NCBI RefSeq assembly: GCF_006385255.1
Contig: NZ_VFJE01000055.1
Coordinates: 62,001 to 126,000, forward strand
DNA: 64,000 bases
Direction: 5' to 3'
DNA from: Flavobacterium microcysteis
GTDB lineage: Bacteria > Bacteroidota > Bacteroidia > Flavobacteriales > Flavobacteriaceae
Shown here in pieces: positions 25,819 through 33,714 of the stretch; the first letter of the stretch is position 1, and every line of letters begins with the position of its first letter. The notes under the pieces are model-generated. The model did no database searches and was not told the origin of the DNA. It worked only from the letters and a program-made list of their open reading frames with translations. The translations under genes were made by a program, and so were the position numbers.

Positions 25819-26682
25819 TTAGAAGACGATTTTTTTGTTAATGATGGTATTGTCGGCTGTTTTAATCTGTACAATCAAGATTTGGTTGGCCAGGTTCAGA
25901 TCAAGCAAAGCAGTTTCTGAGTCATTTTTCATGGTTGCCAATTTTCGGCCTGAAATGTCAAATACGGTCATTTCAGAGATAGCAACTTTTTTTGAAAAAG
26001 CTTGTAATTGCGCATTCTTAACCAGTATTTGAATATCATTTTTGTCAATTGCTTTTTCTCCAATAGTTAGCGATGAAGTAAGCGTCAAAACCAAGTTAGG
26101 ACGTTCCCAAACCGGCGACATTGAAGAATCTGGCGTCCAGGAGTTATTACCTCCGCAGCCAATACTACCGTCCGTATATCCGGCAGACATTTTTGAAGGC
26201 GTGGTTGTAAATCGGTATTGTGGTCTTCCGGATTCAATGCAGGTAGAACCAATTACCAAAACGGAGAGATTTCTTGAAAGATTAGAAAAAGCAAAAGGAG
26301 TTTGCAAGGTAATTTCCATAGTTCCTGAAATTGAGGAATTGGGAAGATTACCATCATAAACAAGAGTATAGTTACTAAAATTCAAACTTCCAATCGTATA
26401 GGCAACTGTGCCTGCAGCAGCAGTCTCCGTTAATTTCATATAGACTTTTATGTTAGGTTCAGTCGTTGAAGAACCCGAAGCTTTCTGATAGGAAATTTTG
26501 GTAATGGTTCCGGTTGAACCGATTTCTGTTCCGGTATAGATACTTTCGTTAGCCGAAGAATTATACCACGAGGCAACCGGAGACGATGTACCTGATGAAG
26601 TACCATTTCCAAGCGTGATTGTAATTTGTGCCTGCATGCCCGTCAAGGTGAGCATGCAAACACTAAAAAATAAAGATTTCAT
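25819..26682 (-). CDS. T9SS-exported protein (type A sorting domain)
   Basis: From the ATG at 26682 the protein is 287 aa. The longer frame adds 18 basic residues before a clear signal peptide (MKSLFFSVCMLTLTGMQAQ). The middle part is Gly/Ser/Thr-rich and beta-like, with CIESGRPQYRF and SIGCGGNNSW that may form a disulfide. The last about 75 residues (EMTVFDISGRKLATMKND......TIINKKIVF) are a type IX secretion sorting domain, so the protein is exported to the cell surface or medium. It lies inside the DoxX-thioredoxin-ApbE operon, two bases before the thioredoxin gene. The cargo function is unknown. Confidence 0.85.
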   Translation of the reverse strand: MKSLFFSVCMLTLTGMQAQITITLGNGTSSGTSSPVASWYNSSANESIYTGTEIGSTGTITKISYQKASGSSTTEPNIKVYMKLTETAAAGTVAYTIGSLNFSNYTLVYDGNLPNSSISGTMEITLQTPFAFSNLSRNLSVLVIGSTCIESGRPQYRFTTTPSKMSAGYTDGSIGCGGNNSWTPDSSMSPVWERPNLVLTLTSSLTIGEKAIDKNDIQILVKNAQLQAFSKKVAISEMTVFDISGRKLATMKNDSETALLDLNLANQILIVQIKTADNTIINKKIVF

Positions 26683-26702
26683 TATGGGGGAATTTGATAA
26701 GG

Positions 26703-27116
26703 TTAATTTTTTCTTCCAGCGACGATTACTTTCCAAACGTTATAGTAGGAAGCAAAAACCAGAATGGCTGCCAAAAGAGGAATACCAGTTTCTACAAGTT
26801 CATGCGGACGATTGTCAATCAGCAAGTGGAAAAGGAAGATGGTGATGATAACAGGAAGAAGGACAATGCTGCCCAGTAATCTTGTTCTTGGAATGATTAG
26901 TAGTATTCCCGAAGCAATTTCTAAAAATCCAACTACTTTGGTGAATCCTGAAGTACAAAGTGCTGTTATAAGATTTCTATAATTTAATGGAAGTGGACTA
27001 TCTGCTTCATAAACTTTACATTCTGAAAGGAAATGTTTGTTTAAGCCTTTGTATACAAAGAAAGCGCCAAGAATGATGGCAAGTCCTGCTACTGAATATT
27101 GTATTGCTTTTTTCAT
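26703..27116 (-). CDS. DoxX-like membrane protein of the ApbE operon
   Basis: The ATG at 27116 gives 137 aa. The longer frame adds 38 residues without a plausible start context. Four hydrophobic segments are visible: YSVAGLAIILGAFFVYKGL, KVVGFLEIASGILLIIP, LLGSIVLLPVIITIFLFHLLI and IPLLAAILVFASYYNVW. Between the first two, HFLSECKVYEADSPLPLNYRNLITALCTSG holds two Cys that face the periplasm in this topology. It lies 28 bases after the HTTM gene and 20 bases before the T9SS gene. A redox or thiol role alongside the thioredoxin is plausible but inferred. Confidence 0.75.
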   Translation of the reverse strand: MKKAIQYSVAGLAIILGAFFVYKGLNKHFLSECKVYEADSPLPLNYRNLITALCTSGFTKVVGFLEIASGILLIIPRTRLLGSIVLLPVIITIFLFHLLIDNRPHELVETGIPLLAAILVFASYYNVWKVIVAGRKN

Positions 27117-27144
27117 AAGGGTTGGTGTTAAATTGAATAAATGG

Positions 27145-28473
27145 TTAATGAATAATGTTTCCGTTTTTGTCGTAGAGTAAGATCCAGTCGTTGTGCCAGA
27201 AATAATTCCATTTGGCTTTTCCCAAATCAATATCGGGATTTATTAATATTCTGGGTTCGCCATGATTAATAGCAACTTTCGAATCGGCATAAACGCTTAC
27301 GTCTTTTCCCATACGGGCATATCGCTCCCTGATTTTTTGAGCTGTCTGCCAAATCATATCGGGCTTCGACTGCATTCCACGTATTTGCTTTGGAGTAAGG
27401 ATCTTTTTGAGTTTAAAAATTTTAGTCTTTTGGGTAGTATTATCGACTACTTTGAATTTGGTAGTTCCTTTTCTGGAACGTAGCATCATTCTCCAGCTAA
27501 GCCTATGACCTTCTTCGGTCCAAAGTACATCGCCTTTGATAGCATAATGGCGTAAGGGAAGTACAATCTGAAGTAGGAGATAGGGCAGGAGTATCCACCG
27601 AACAAGCATTTTTCCTTCTTGCGATTGTGAAGATGTTGGTATTTCAATAGGTTTTTTCCAAAAGAATAACTTGCGGATCTTTTCTGGCGGATAAAAGAAA
27701 ACAATAAAACTCAAAGCTAGAAAAGGAAAAATCCCAATTCCCAGGTGAGCCTTGTTAAAGATATGGAAGATGATAGAAGCTACACAAGCGAGATTTCGTG
27801 TTTTTTTCCAAAGCAGGAGCGGTACGACAAGAAAATCAAAAGCCAGTCCGGCATAAGCAATAAAAAGATAAAACCATTCCTGAGCATACAGCTCTTTTAG
27901 GAAATCAGGAGCGTGTTTTGAAAGCATTCCTTTGGTGAAAGAACCGTCAAGCCATCCGGAATACAATTTTGCAACCGACGCATAAAAATAAACAATCGCT
28001 ATCTGAACAATCATTATCCAGGAGCACCAAGCCGGCATGGTAAATCTTTTTAATTCCGGTTTTATTTTAGAATCTACAGAAGCATATGTATTGGCTGGCA
28101 GCAAGCACATCAAAAGACAAAGCAGCACAATCAGATAATGATGGTTGTTGTAGGTTGTTTTTTGCATGAAGTAAATTCCAGACCAAAGTATCGTAAACAA
28201 GACGATACTGATGCGGTAATACAACCCGATCATAATAAACAAAGCTGCGATTGCCATCAGACCAAAATAATAGTACATGCAATTGCCAGGAAGCGGCTGT
28301 AGCCATTCCATACCGATGTGTGAAAAAGTGAAAATCGGTTTTAATAAATTAATCCGAATCCATCCGGAAAGCAGATAATCGACCACTTGCCACAGCAAAA
28401 GCGTACCAAAGAGTATTCGGAATGCAACTAGCTGACTGTTATCGATTTGCTTGTAAATAAATTGGCGTATCAT
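27145..28473 (-). CDS. HTTM-domain (vitamin K-dependent gamma-carboxylase-like) membrane protein
   Basis: The 442-aa protein has an N-terminal multi-span region with KTTYNNHHYLIVLLCLLMCLLPAN and WIMIVQIAIVYFYASVAKLYSGWLDG, the NNHxYL and IVYFYA(G/S)xAKL motifs of the HTTM/VKGC family. The C-terminal extramembrane part has HRLSWRMMLRSRKG, also seen in family members. Eukaryotic VKGC carboxylates Glu using vitamin K hydroquinone. The bacterial reaction is unproven, though menaquinone is the available quinone. It is the first gene of the leftward operon, 38 bases after its -7 box. Confidence 0.88.
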   Translation of the reverse strand: MIRQFIYKQIDNSQLVAFRILFGTLLLWQVVDYLLSGWIRINLLKPIFTFSHIGMEWLQPLPGNCMYYYFGLMAIAALFIMIGLYYRISIVLFTILWSGIYFMQKTTYNNHHYLIVLLCLLMCLLPANTYASVDSKIKPELKRFTMPAWCSWIMIVQIAIVYFYASVAKLYSGWLDGSFTKGMLSKHAPDFLKELYAQEWFYLFIAYAGLAFDFLVVPLLLWKKTRNLACVASIIFHIFNKAHLGIGIFPFLALSFIVFFYPPEKIRKLFFWKKPIEIPTSSQSQEGKMLVRWILLPYLLLQIVLPLRHYAIKGDVLWTEEGHRLSWRMMLRSRKGTTKFKVVDNTTQKTKIFKLKKILTPKQIRGMQSKPDMIWQTAQKIRERYARMGKDVSVYADSKVAINHGEPRILINPDIDLGKAKWNYFWHNDWILLYDKNGNIIH

Positions 28474-28510
28474 ATGCCGGATTGGATGGAATTTCTTAAT
28501 AAATTTTTGG

Positions 28511-28518
28511 CAAATGTA
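28511..28518 (-). promoter_or_regulatory. -7 promoter box of the HTTM-ApbE-DUF3570 operon
   Basis: TACATTTG on the minus strand (CAAATGTA on plus) matches TAnnTTTG. It lies 38 bases upstream of the HTTM ATG and nine bases downstream (in the direction of transcription) of the operator-like motif 28528-28548. Confidence 0.6.
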
Positions 28519-28527
28519 TTTAATATT

Positions 28528-28548
28528 TATTTAGACTGATTTAAAATA
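28528..28548. promoter_or_regulatory. Operator-like motif, copy 1 (leftward promoter)
   Basis: A 21-bp AT-rich imperfect palindrome, TATTTAGACTG followed by ATTTAAAATA. It shares its first 11 bases and overall shape with copy 2 at 28626-28646. It covers the -33 region of the leftward promoter, which suits a repressor. Likely ligand-responsive regulator: an iron-type (Fur-like) repressor, inferred from the operon content. Confidence 0.6.
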
Positions 28549-28625
28549 GAATATTTTTTTTCAAAATTCCTACTAATGATTTCATAATCAGTTTCTTAAA
28601 ATTACGTTAAAAAATATTTTATTTT

Positions 28626-28646
28626 TATTTAGACTGTATTTAAATA
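28626..28646. promoter_or_regulatory. Operator-like motif, copy 2 (rightward promoter)
   Basis: TATTTAGACTG followed by TATTTAAATA; the outer six bases TATTTA and TAAATA pair perfectly as an inverted repeat. It ends seven bases before the -7 box at 28654, so it covers the -33 region of the rightward promoter. Confidence 0.6.
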
Positions 28647-28653
28647 ATTTTTA

Positions 28654-28661
28654 TAGCTTTG
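28654..28661 (+). promoter_or_regulatory. -7 promoter box of the porin-imelysin-DHOR operon
   Basis: TAGCTTTG matches TAnnTTTG and overlaps a possible TTG start (28659). This rules out the 7-codon longer porin reading and puts the start near 28668, about 12 bases before the ATG at 28680. Confidence 0.6.
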
Positions 28662-28679
28662 CCGAAATTTGATTCAATA

Positions 28680-30035
28680 ATGAAAAAAGCACTACTCATT
28701 TTTTTCTTATTTCCATCAGCTATACTATTCGCTCAAAAAGCTGATTCGCTAAATATTGAAAAAATAAAATCCGAAATAAAACAAGAGCTCCGCGAAGAGC
28801 TAAAAGCAGAAATCAAGAAAGATTTTGCAAAAGAAAACAAGACACTTTTCAACTGGAGTAACTTTACTCTGAGTGGCTATGGAGTTGTAAATTATTACAA
28901 CTACACCAAATTTGACACCGACCCAAACATGAAAGACAAGTTCGATGCCGAACGTTTGAACCTGTATTTGGGATATAATTTCAATGATTGGATTAGTTTC
29001 AAATCTGAAATAGAATTTGAACATGGAGGAACAGGTTCTACCGTTGAATTGGATACCCAAGAAGAATTTGGAGAATACGAGCAGGAAATAGAAGCTGGTG
29101 GTGAGGTGAAAATTGAACAGATTCATATCAATTTTGCTATCCGACCGTATTTTAACATCAGAGCAGGAAGGATGAAAATCCACTTTGGTTTGGCTCAGGA
29201 TTTGGATCGTCCGATTTCTTATTTCACCACACACCGTCAGGAAATGGAAAATGAAATATTGCCTCTGGGATGGTATGAAAACGGAATCCAGTTTCACGGA
29301 ACTTTCCTAAAAAGATGGAAATATGAATTTTCTGTTACCAATGGACTTGATGCTTCAGGATTCAGTTCCAGAGGTTGGATAAAAGAAGGTTACCAGACTC
29401 GTTTTGAAATGGCAAATGGAAATTCATGGGCATTTACAGGACGATTGGATTATAAATTTGGGAAAAATAAATATACCTATGTTGGGGCTTCTGCTTATAT
29501 CAATGATGCTGCAGCCAACCGTCCGAAAAACGACATGAAAGAATCAGCTTATGTAATGATTTTTGAAGGACATGTTACGTATGATGAAGATTACCTTCGT
29601 TTCAATTCGGTTGTATTATGGGGAAATCTTGAAAACTCCAACATCGTTACTTCAAAAAATGCCTCACTTTCAAACAATCTTGGTGTAAAAAGAACACCGG
29701 TTGGAAAAAATGCTTTCGGATTCTCTTTTGAAGGAGGTTATGAAGTTTTGCATTTCTTCAACCAAACCACAAAACAAAAAGTATATCCGTTTGTTCGTTA
29801 CGACTATTATGACACCATGGATCAGGTTGAAGGAACTGTTGTCAAAAAACCAAGATGGGAAAGAAGTGCCATCATGGGAGGATTCAACTGGTTTGTTCAT
29901 CCACAGATTGTATTAAAAGCACATTATCAGAACAGAAGATTGGGGTCTGAAAACTTTGATCCTGCAACTTTGGTTTATACAGGAAAAAAACAACAGGAAA
30001 ATACTTTTTCGGCAGGAATTGGATTTTCATTCTAA
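28680..30035 (+). CDS. Outer-membrane porin (OprP-like)
   Basis: The protein is 451 aa from the ATG at 28680. A signal peptide (MKKALLIFFLFPSAILFAQ) is followed by a charged coiled-coil (IEKIKSEIKQELREELKAEIKKDFAKE), then a long series of beta strands ending in NTFSAGIGFSF, the terminal aromatic signature of outer-membrane barrels. RAGRMKIHFGLAQDLDRPISYF and YKFGKNKYTYVGASAYIND resemble phosphate-selective-porin-like proteins. It is the first gene of the rightward arm of the divergon. It would admit a ligand across the outer membrane for the imelysin and di-heme proteins. The ligand is unknown. Confidence 0.82.
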   Translation: MKKALLIFFLFPSAILFAQKADSLNIEKIKSEIKQELREELKAEIKKDFAKENKTLFNWSNFTLSGYGVVNYYNYTKFDTDPNMKDKFDAERLNLYLGYNFNDWISFKSEIEFEHGGTGSTVELDTQEEFGEYEQEIEAGGEVKIEQIHINFAIRPYFNIRAGRMKIHFGLAQDLDRPISYFTTHRQEMENEILPLGWYENGIQFHGTFLKRWKYEFSVTNGLDASGFSSRGWIKEGYQTRFEMANGNSWAFTGRLDYKFGKNKYTYVGASAYINDAAANRPKNDMKESAYVMIFEGHVTYDEDYLRFNSVVLWGNLENSNIVTSKNASLSNNLGVKRTPVGKNAFGFSFEGGYEVLHFFNQTTKQKVYPFVRYDYYDTMDQVEGTVVKKPRWERSAIMGGFNWFVHPQIVLKAHYQNRRLGSENFDPATLVYTGKKQQENTFSAGIGFSF

Positions 30036-30068
30036 AGAATTAATACTAACCAATATATTTTTAACATA

Positions 30069-31133
30069 ATGAAAAAAAGAATTTTTAGTCTGAGTCTATT
30101 AGCAATGTCCGCTGTATTTTTTGTGAATTGCAGTAACAATGATGATTCGTCTGATGTTGATCCGAATGCGGGACTTTACAAAGAAGTGCTTACTGATCTT
30201 TCAAATGACGTTATCACAAAAACATATGAGGATTTGAACAGCAAGGCAATTGCATTGAAAACAGCTGTAAATGCCTTGACTATCGGAAATGAGACAGCTC
30301 TTACAGCTGTAAAAGATGCCTGGAAAGCAGCAAGATCTCCTTGGGAGCAATCAGAAGGATTTTTATACGGACCAGTAGATACAGGAGGAATTGACCCTGC
30401 AATGGATACATGGCCAGTAGATGTTACCGCTATGAACGATATCCTAAACAGTCCAAACCCAATTACTACGGCTACTATTGAAGCTAACGTTGAAGCTCGT
30501 GGTTTCCACTTGATTGAATACTTGGTATGGGGAATCAACGGGAACAAGTCAGCAAGTGCTTTGACTGCAAGAGAATTGGAGTATTTGAGAGCTGCGGCAG
30601 CTGATTTGCAAAACAATACACAGATTTTGTATGACGGATGGAAAGCATCAGGAGGAAATTTCGCAAGACACTTCATCAATGCTGGAACAACAGGTAACCA
30701 GGGATATACTTCACAAAAAGCAGCTTTAGAAGAAATTATCAACGGATTGATTACAATTGCTGATGAAGTTGCTACAGGAAAAATCCAGACTCCTTTGGAT
30801 GAAGGTGTTTCTCAGGAAGAGTCACGTTTCAGCAACAATTCTAAAAAAGACTTTGCTGATAACATGAGAAGTATCAAAAATATCTATTGGGGAGATTACA
30901 ATGGGAATTCACGTGCTGGATTAACTAACATTGTTGCGCCAAAAAATAGCGCATTGGATGCTAGTATCAAGGCAAAAATTGATGCAGCTATTGCTGCTAT
31001 CGAAGCAATTCCTGGAACATTTACTGATGCAGTAACTAACAATGTTCCTGCTGTAGAAAATGCAAGAGACAAAGTTGCAGAATTGCAGTTATTGATCCAA
31101 TCACAATTAAAGCCATTTATCGCCAATAATTAA
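30069..31133 (+). CDS. Imelysin-family lipoprotein
   Basis: The 354-aa protein starts MKKRIFSLSLLAMSAVFFVNC (lipoprotein Cys21) followed by an acidic linker. The mature helical domain has RSPWEQSEGFLYGPVDTGGIDPAMDTWPVD and, near residue 145, RGFHLIEYLVWG, the G-x-H-x-x-E motif of imelysins (peptidase M75/EfeO-like). The motif is proposed to bind iron rather than to cleave peptides. It lies 33 bases after the porin and 86 bases before the di-heme oxidoreductase. Imelysins are typically iron-regulated envelope proteins. Confidence 0.93.
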   Translation: MKKRIFSLSLLAMSAVFFVNCSNNDDSSDVDPNAGLYKEVLTDLSNDVITKTYEDLNSKAIALKTAVNALTIGNETALTAVKDAWKAARSPWEQSEGFLYGPVDTGGIDPAMDTWPVDVTAMNDILNSPNPITTATIEANVEARGFHLIEYLVWGINGNKSASALTARELEYLRAAAADLQNNTQILYDGWKASGGNFARHFINAGTTGNQGYTSQKAALEEIINGLITIADEVATGKIQTPLDEGVSQEESRFSNNSKKDFADNMRSIKNIYWGDYNGNSRAGLTNIVAPKNSALDASIKAKIDAAIAAIEAIPGTFTDAVTNNVPAVENARDKVAELQLLIQSQLKPFIANN

Positions 31134-31219
31134 GCCATTTATCAACCATAAATTAAGCGCAAAAAGGGTATCTGGAATTCGGATATTCTTTTTGCATTTC
31201 TATAAAAACCAAACAAAAA

Positions 31220-32599
31220 ATGATTAAAAAGGGATTTTTATTGGCCACTTTGGGACTTGTCTTGTTGTCGTGTGATAACAATGATGAAAGCTCCTATATT
31301 GATATTGATCTTTCCGAACGGATGTATGCGGGAGGAGAAACTACTATTTTTTCAGCAACAAGCATTGCATTCCGAACACCGGCTCCAAATTTGTCAGCTT
31401 CCGACTTGCAGACGCATCTTATGGGAGATACCCAGTTCGAGGCTGTTTTTGTAACAGCGCCAGCTGCTGTAAATTCAGGATTAGGCCCAATATTTAATAA
31501 TTCTTCTTGTATTTCATGCCACCCAAACGATGGGCGTCCTAACTTTCCAGCAAACCTTGCCAATAGAAGCGGACTCTTAATGAGAGCCAGTATTTTTGGA
31601 CAAGATGAAAACGGCGGTCCCAATCCGGTACCGGGATTTGGATTGCAGATACAGAACCAGGCTGTTTTTGGTTTTACCCCGGAAGCAAGATACCAGGCAG
31701 CATTTATAGAAAAAAGAGAAACTTTTGCAGACGGAACTGTTGTTGTGCTGCAAAAACCAGTAATTACTTTAATCGATCCTTATACCAGTTTACCGGCGGG
31801 ACTTATGCTTTCACCTCGTATTGCTACTCCGGTTTTTGGATTAGGCCTACTTGAAGCCATACCGGAACAGAATATTCTGGCTAGGCAAGATATAAATGAT
31901 ACGGACGGTGATGGTATTTCTGGCAAAGCAAACTATGTGTGGGATCCGGTTGAAAGACGCACAATCCTCGGAAGATTTGGATGGAAAGCCAATACGGGAA
32001 CTTTATTGGTACAATGTACGGCTGCATATGTAGAAGACATGGGAATTACCAATTATGTGTTTTCGAAAGAAACAGGCCATGGCCAATCTAATGGAGGTGA
32101 TGGGCGTGATGACGATCCTGAAATACAACGACCAATTGTAGATCAGGTTGTTTTATATTGCCAGACACTAGCAGTGCCGGGGCCTAGAAATATCAACAGT
32201 AAAAGTGTCAAAGAAGGAGCAAAACTATTTGAAAGTCTGGAATGTTCTAAATGCCATATACCTAAACAAATGACTGGTCCGAGCCCGATTTCGGCTTTAG
32301 CTTTTCAGACAATCTATCCGTATACCGATATGCTTTTGCATGATATGGGAGAGGATTTGGCAGATGGCAGGCCTGATTTTTTGGCTTCGGGCAGAGAATG
32401 GAAAACACGTCCATTATGGGGTATCGGACTTACAGGATTGGTTAACGGACATACAACTTTCCTGCATGATGGAAGAGCCAAAAACCTTACGGAAGCCATT
32501 CTTTGGCATGGTGGAGAAGCCGAAAAAGCTAAAGAAAAATTCAAGCAATTGACAGAAGCAAAACGTAAAGCATTGCTTGATTTTCTTAATTCTTTATAA
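31220..32599 (+). CDS. Di-heme oxidoreductase family lipoprotein (DHOR/DUF1111)
   Basis: The 459-aa protein starts MIKKGFLLATLGLVLLSC (lipoprotein Cys18). Two c-type haem sites are seen: CISCHPNDGR near residue 97 and CSKCHIPK near residue 342. The body has GFGLQIQNQAVFGFTPEA and WGIGLTGLVNGHTTFLHDGRAKNLTEAILWHGGEA, the C-terminal block of di-haem oxidoreductases related to MauG/peroxidase-type cytochromes. It probably oxidises or reduces a metal or protein partner at the cell envelope. It is the last gene of the rightward operon, closed by the hairpin 32618-32656. Confidence 0.93.
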   Translation: MIKKGFLLATLGLVLLSCDNNDESSYIDIDLSERMYAGGETTIFSATSIAFRTPAPNLSASDLQTHLMGDTQFEAVFVTAPAAVNSGLGPIFNNSSCISCHPNDGRPNFPANLANRSGLLMRASIFGQDENGGPNPVPGFGLQIQNQAVFGFTPEARYQAAFIEKRETFADGTVVVLQKPVITLIDPYTSLPAGLMLSPRIATPVFGLGLLEAIPEQNILARQDINDTDGDGISGKANYVWDPVERRTILGRFGWKANTGTLLVQCTAAYVEDMGITNYVFSKETGHGQSNGGDGRDDDPEIQRPIVDQVVLYCQTLAVPGPRNINSKSVKEGAKLFESLECSKCHIPKQMTGPSPISALAFQTIYPYTDMLLHDMGEDLADGRPDFLASGREWKTRPLWGIGLTGLVNGHTTFLHDGRAKNLTEAILWHGGEAEKAKEKFKQLTEAKRKALLDFLNSL

Positions 32600-32617
32600 T
32601 CATAAATAGCATCAAAT

Positions 32618-32656
32618 AAAAAAGCCAGTGTTCCTAAAAACACTGGCATTTTTTTT
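32618..32656 (+). terminator. Terminator after the porin-imelysin-DHOR operon
   Basis: GCCAGTG (32624-32630) pairs with CACTGGC (32641-32647), with A-run before and T-run after. It is placed 18 bases after the DHOR stop. Confidence 0.85.
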
Positions 32657-32791
32657 CTAACTAACCCTAACCAAATGAGAAAACCATTAATCTCTCTGCA
32701 AATGTCCAACTTTTTTAGGAGCGTATGTGTTAAGGCAATGTTATTTATATGTTATTGATTACTAATTTTTTAAGAACCTATTTTACAGCTC

Positions 32792-33547
32792 TTAATCTTG
32801 CATAGCAAACACCTTTTTTAACAAAGGCGAAGTACGAGCTCCTATGTCGGTACGGATTTTTTTCTCCTCTACAGAAATCATTTTAAAGACACCTTCCATC
32901 GCTTTATCCGTAACATAATCATTAAGATCAGGGTTCACTTTTGTTACTAAAGGAATAGTGTTGTATTTCTTAATAATGCCTTCCCATACCTTGTCAGCAC
33001 CTACATTGCTCAGCGATGTTTTTACGACAGGATTAAATTTTGAGTAAAGCTCAGTTGAAGTTGTACCTTGAAGATAAGTCGTTGCTGCATTTTCATTACC
33101 TAAAAGAATATTTTTTGCATCGGCAATTTTCATATTTTTGACGGCATTGACAAATATAGGAGTTGCTTCTTTTACAGCATCCTCAGCGGCACGATTCAAT
33201 ACTTTCACACCTTCGTCGGCCAAACTTGACAATCCCATAGAACGTAATGTCTTGTCTACTTTTTGTAATTCTTCCGGAAAAAGAATTTTTACGGCTTCAT
33301 TTTTATAAAACCCGTCAACAGCCGTTAATTTGGTTACTTGTTCCGTAATTCCTTTTTGTAGGGCTTCCTTAAGTCCGGCACTAATATCAGTGGCACCTAA
33401 TAAACTGCTTGTTTTTTTAGAAGTTGTCTTAGTTTGCGTTTTTTCTGTTTTTGATTGTACCTTTTCAGTTGCCTTTTTTATAAATCCATCTAGCTGTGCA
33501 AAACAGGTTGCTGGTACTAAAAATGCCAGGAGTAATAATCTTTTCAT
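32792..33547 (-). CDS. DUF4197 family exported protein
   Basis: From the ATG at 33547 the protein is 251 aa. Eight extra codons upstream are unlikely. It has a signal peptide (MKRLLLLAFLVPATCFAQ). A Lys/Thr-rich linker follows, then the helical body DISAGLKEALQKGITEQVTKLTAVDGFYKNEAVKILFPEEL...., which matches DUF4197 (LKEAL..G...AV..LS..DGF..N..IKIPLP). The function is unknown. It is transcribed alone, with a minus-strand TATCTTTG box at 33569-33576. Confidence 0.88.
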   Translation of the reverse strand: MKRLLLLAFLVPATCFAQLDGFIKKATEKVQSKTEKTQTKTTSKKTSSLLGATDISAGLKEALQKGITEQVTKLTAVDGFYKNEAVKILFPEELQKVDKTLRSMGLSSLADEGVKVLNRAAEDAVKEATPIFVNAVKNMKIADAKNILLGNENAATTYLQGTTSTELYSKFNPVVKTSLSNVGADKVWEGIIKKYNTIPLVTKVNPDLNDYVTDKAMEGVFKMISVEEKKIRTDIGARTSPLLKKVFAMQD

Positions 33548-33568
33548 GTGAGTAAAGTTTTTTCGATT

Positions 33569-33576
33569 CAAAGATA
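33569..33576 (-). promoter_or_regulatory. -7 promoter box of the DUF4197 gene
   Basis: TATCTTTG on the minus strand lies 22 bases upstream of the ATG at 33547. Confidence 0.5.
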
Positions 33577-33636
33577 ATCAAACATCATACCACTTAATAG
33601 TATAGTTAAAAATTATAAAAATATAAAAACAATCAA

Positions 33637-33668
33637 TTTTGTTTATCAAAAAGGATTGTTTAAATTTG
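33637..33668 (+). promoter_or_regulatory. Promoter of the catalase gene
   Basis: TTTTG at 33637-33641, 19 bases, then TAAATTTG at 33661-33668, an exact -33/-7 match. Transcription would start near 33676, about 40 bases before the ATG. Confidence 0.65.
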
Positions 33669-33714
33669 AGGAAACAAACTGATAATAAGGTACTAACAAC
33701 AAATAATAAAAATT

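Noticed and set aside
28659..28679. Upstream TTG start for the porin
   Set aside because: It overlaps the TAGCTTTG box; the ATG at 28680 begins a proper signal peptide.
32670..32760. 27-codon ORF MRKPLISLQMSN... after the DHOR terminator
   Set aside because: Too short, no operon partner and no clear translation signal; it could be a remnant but there is no support.
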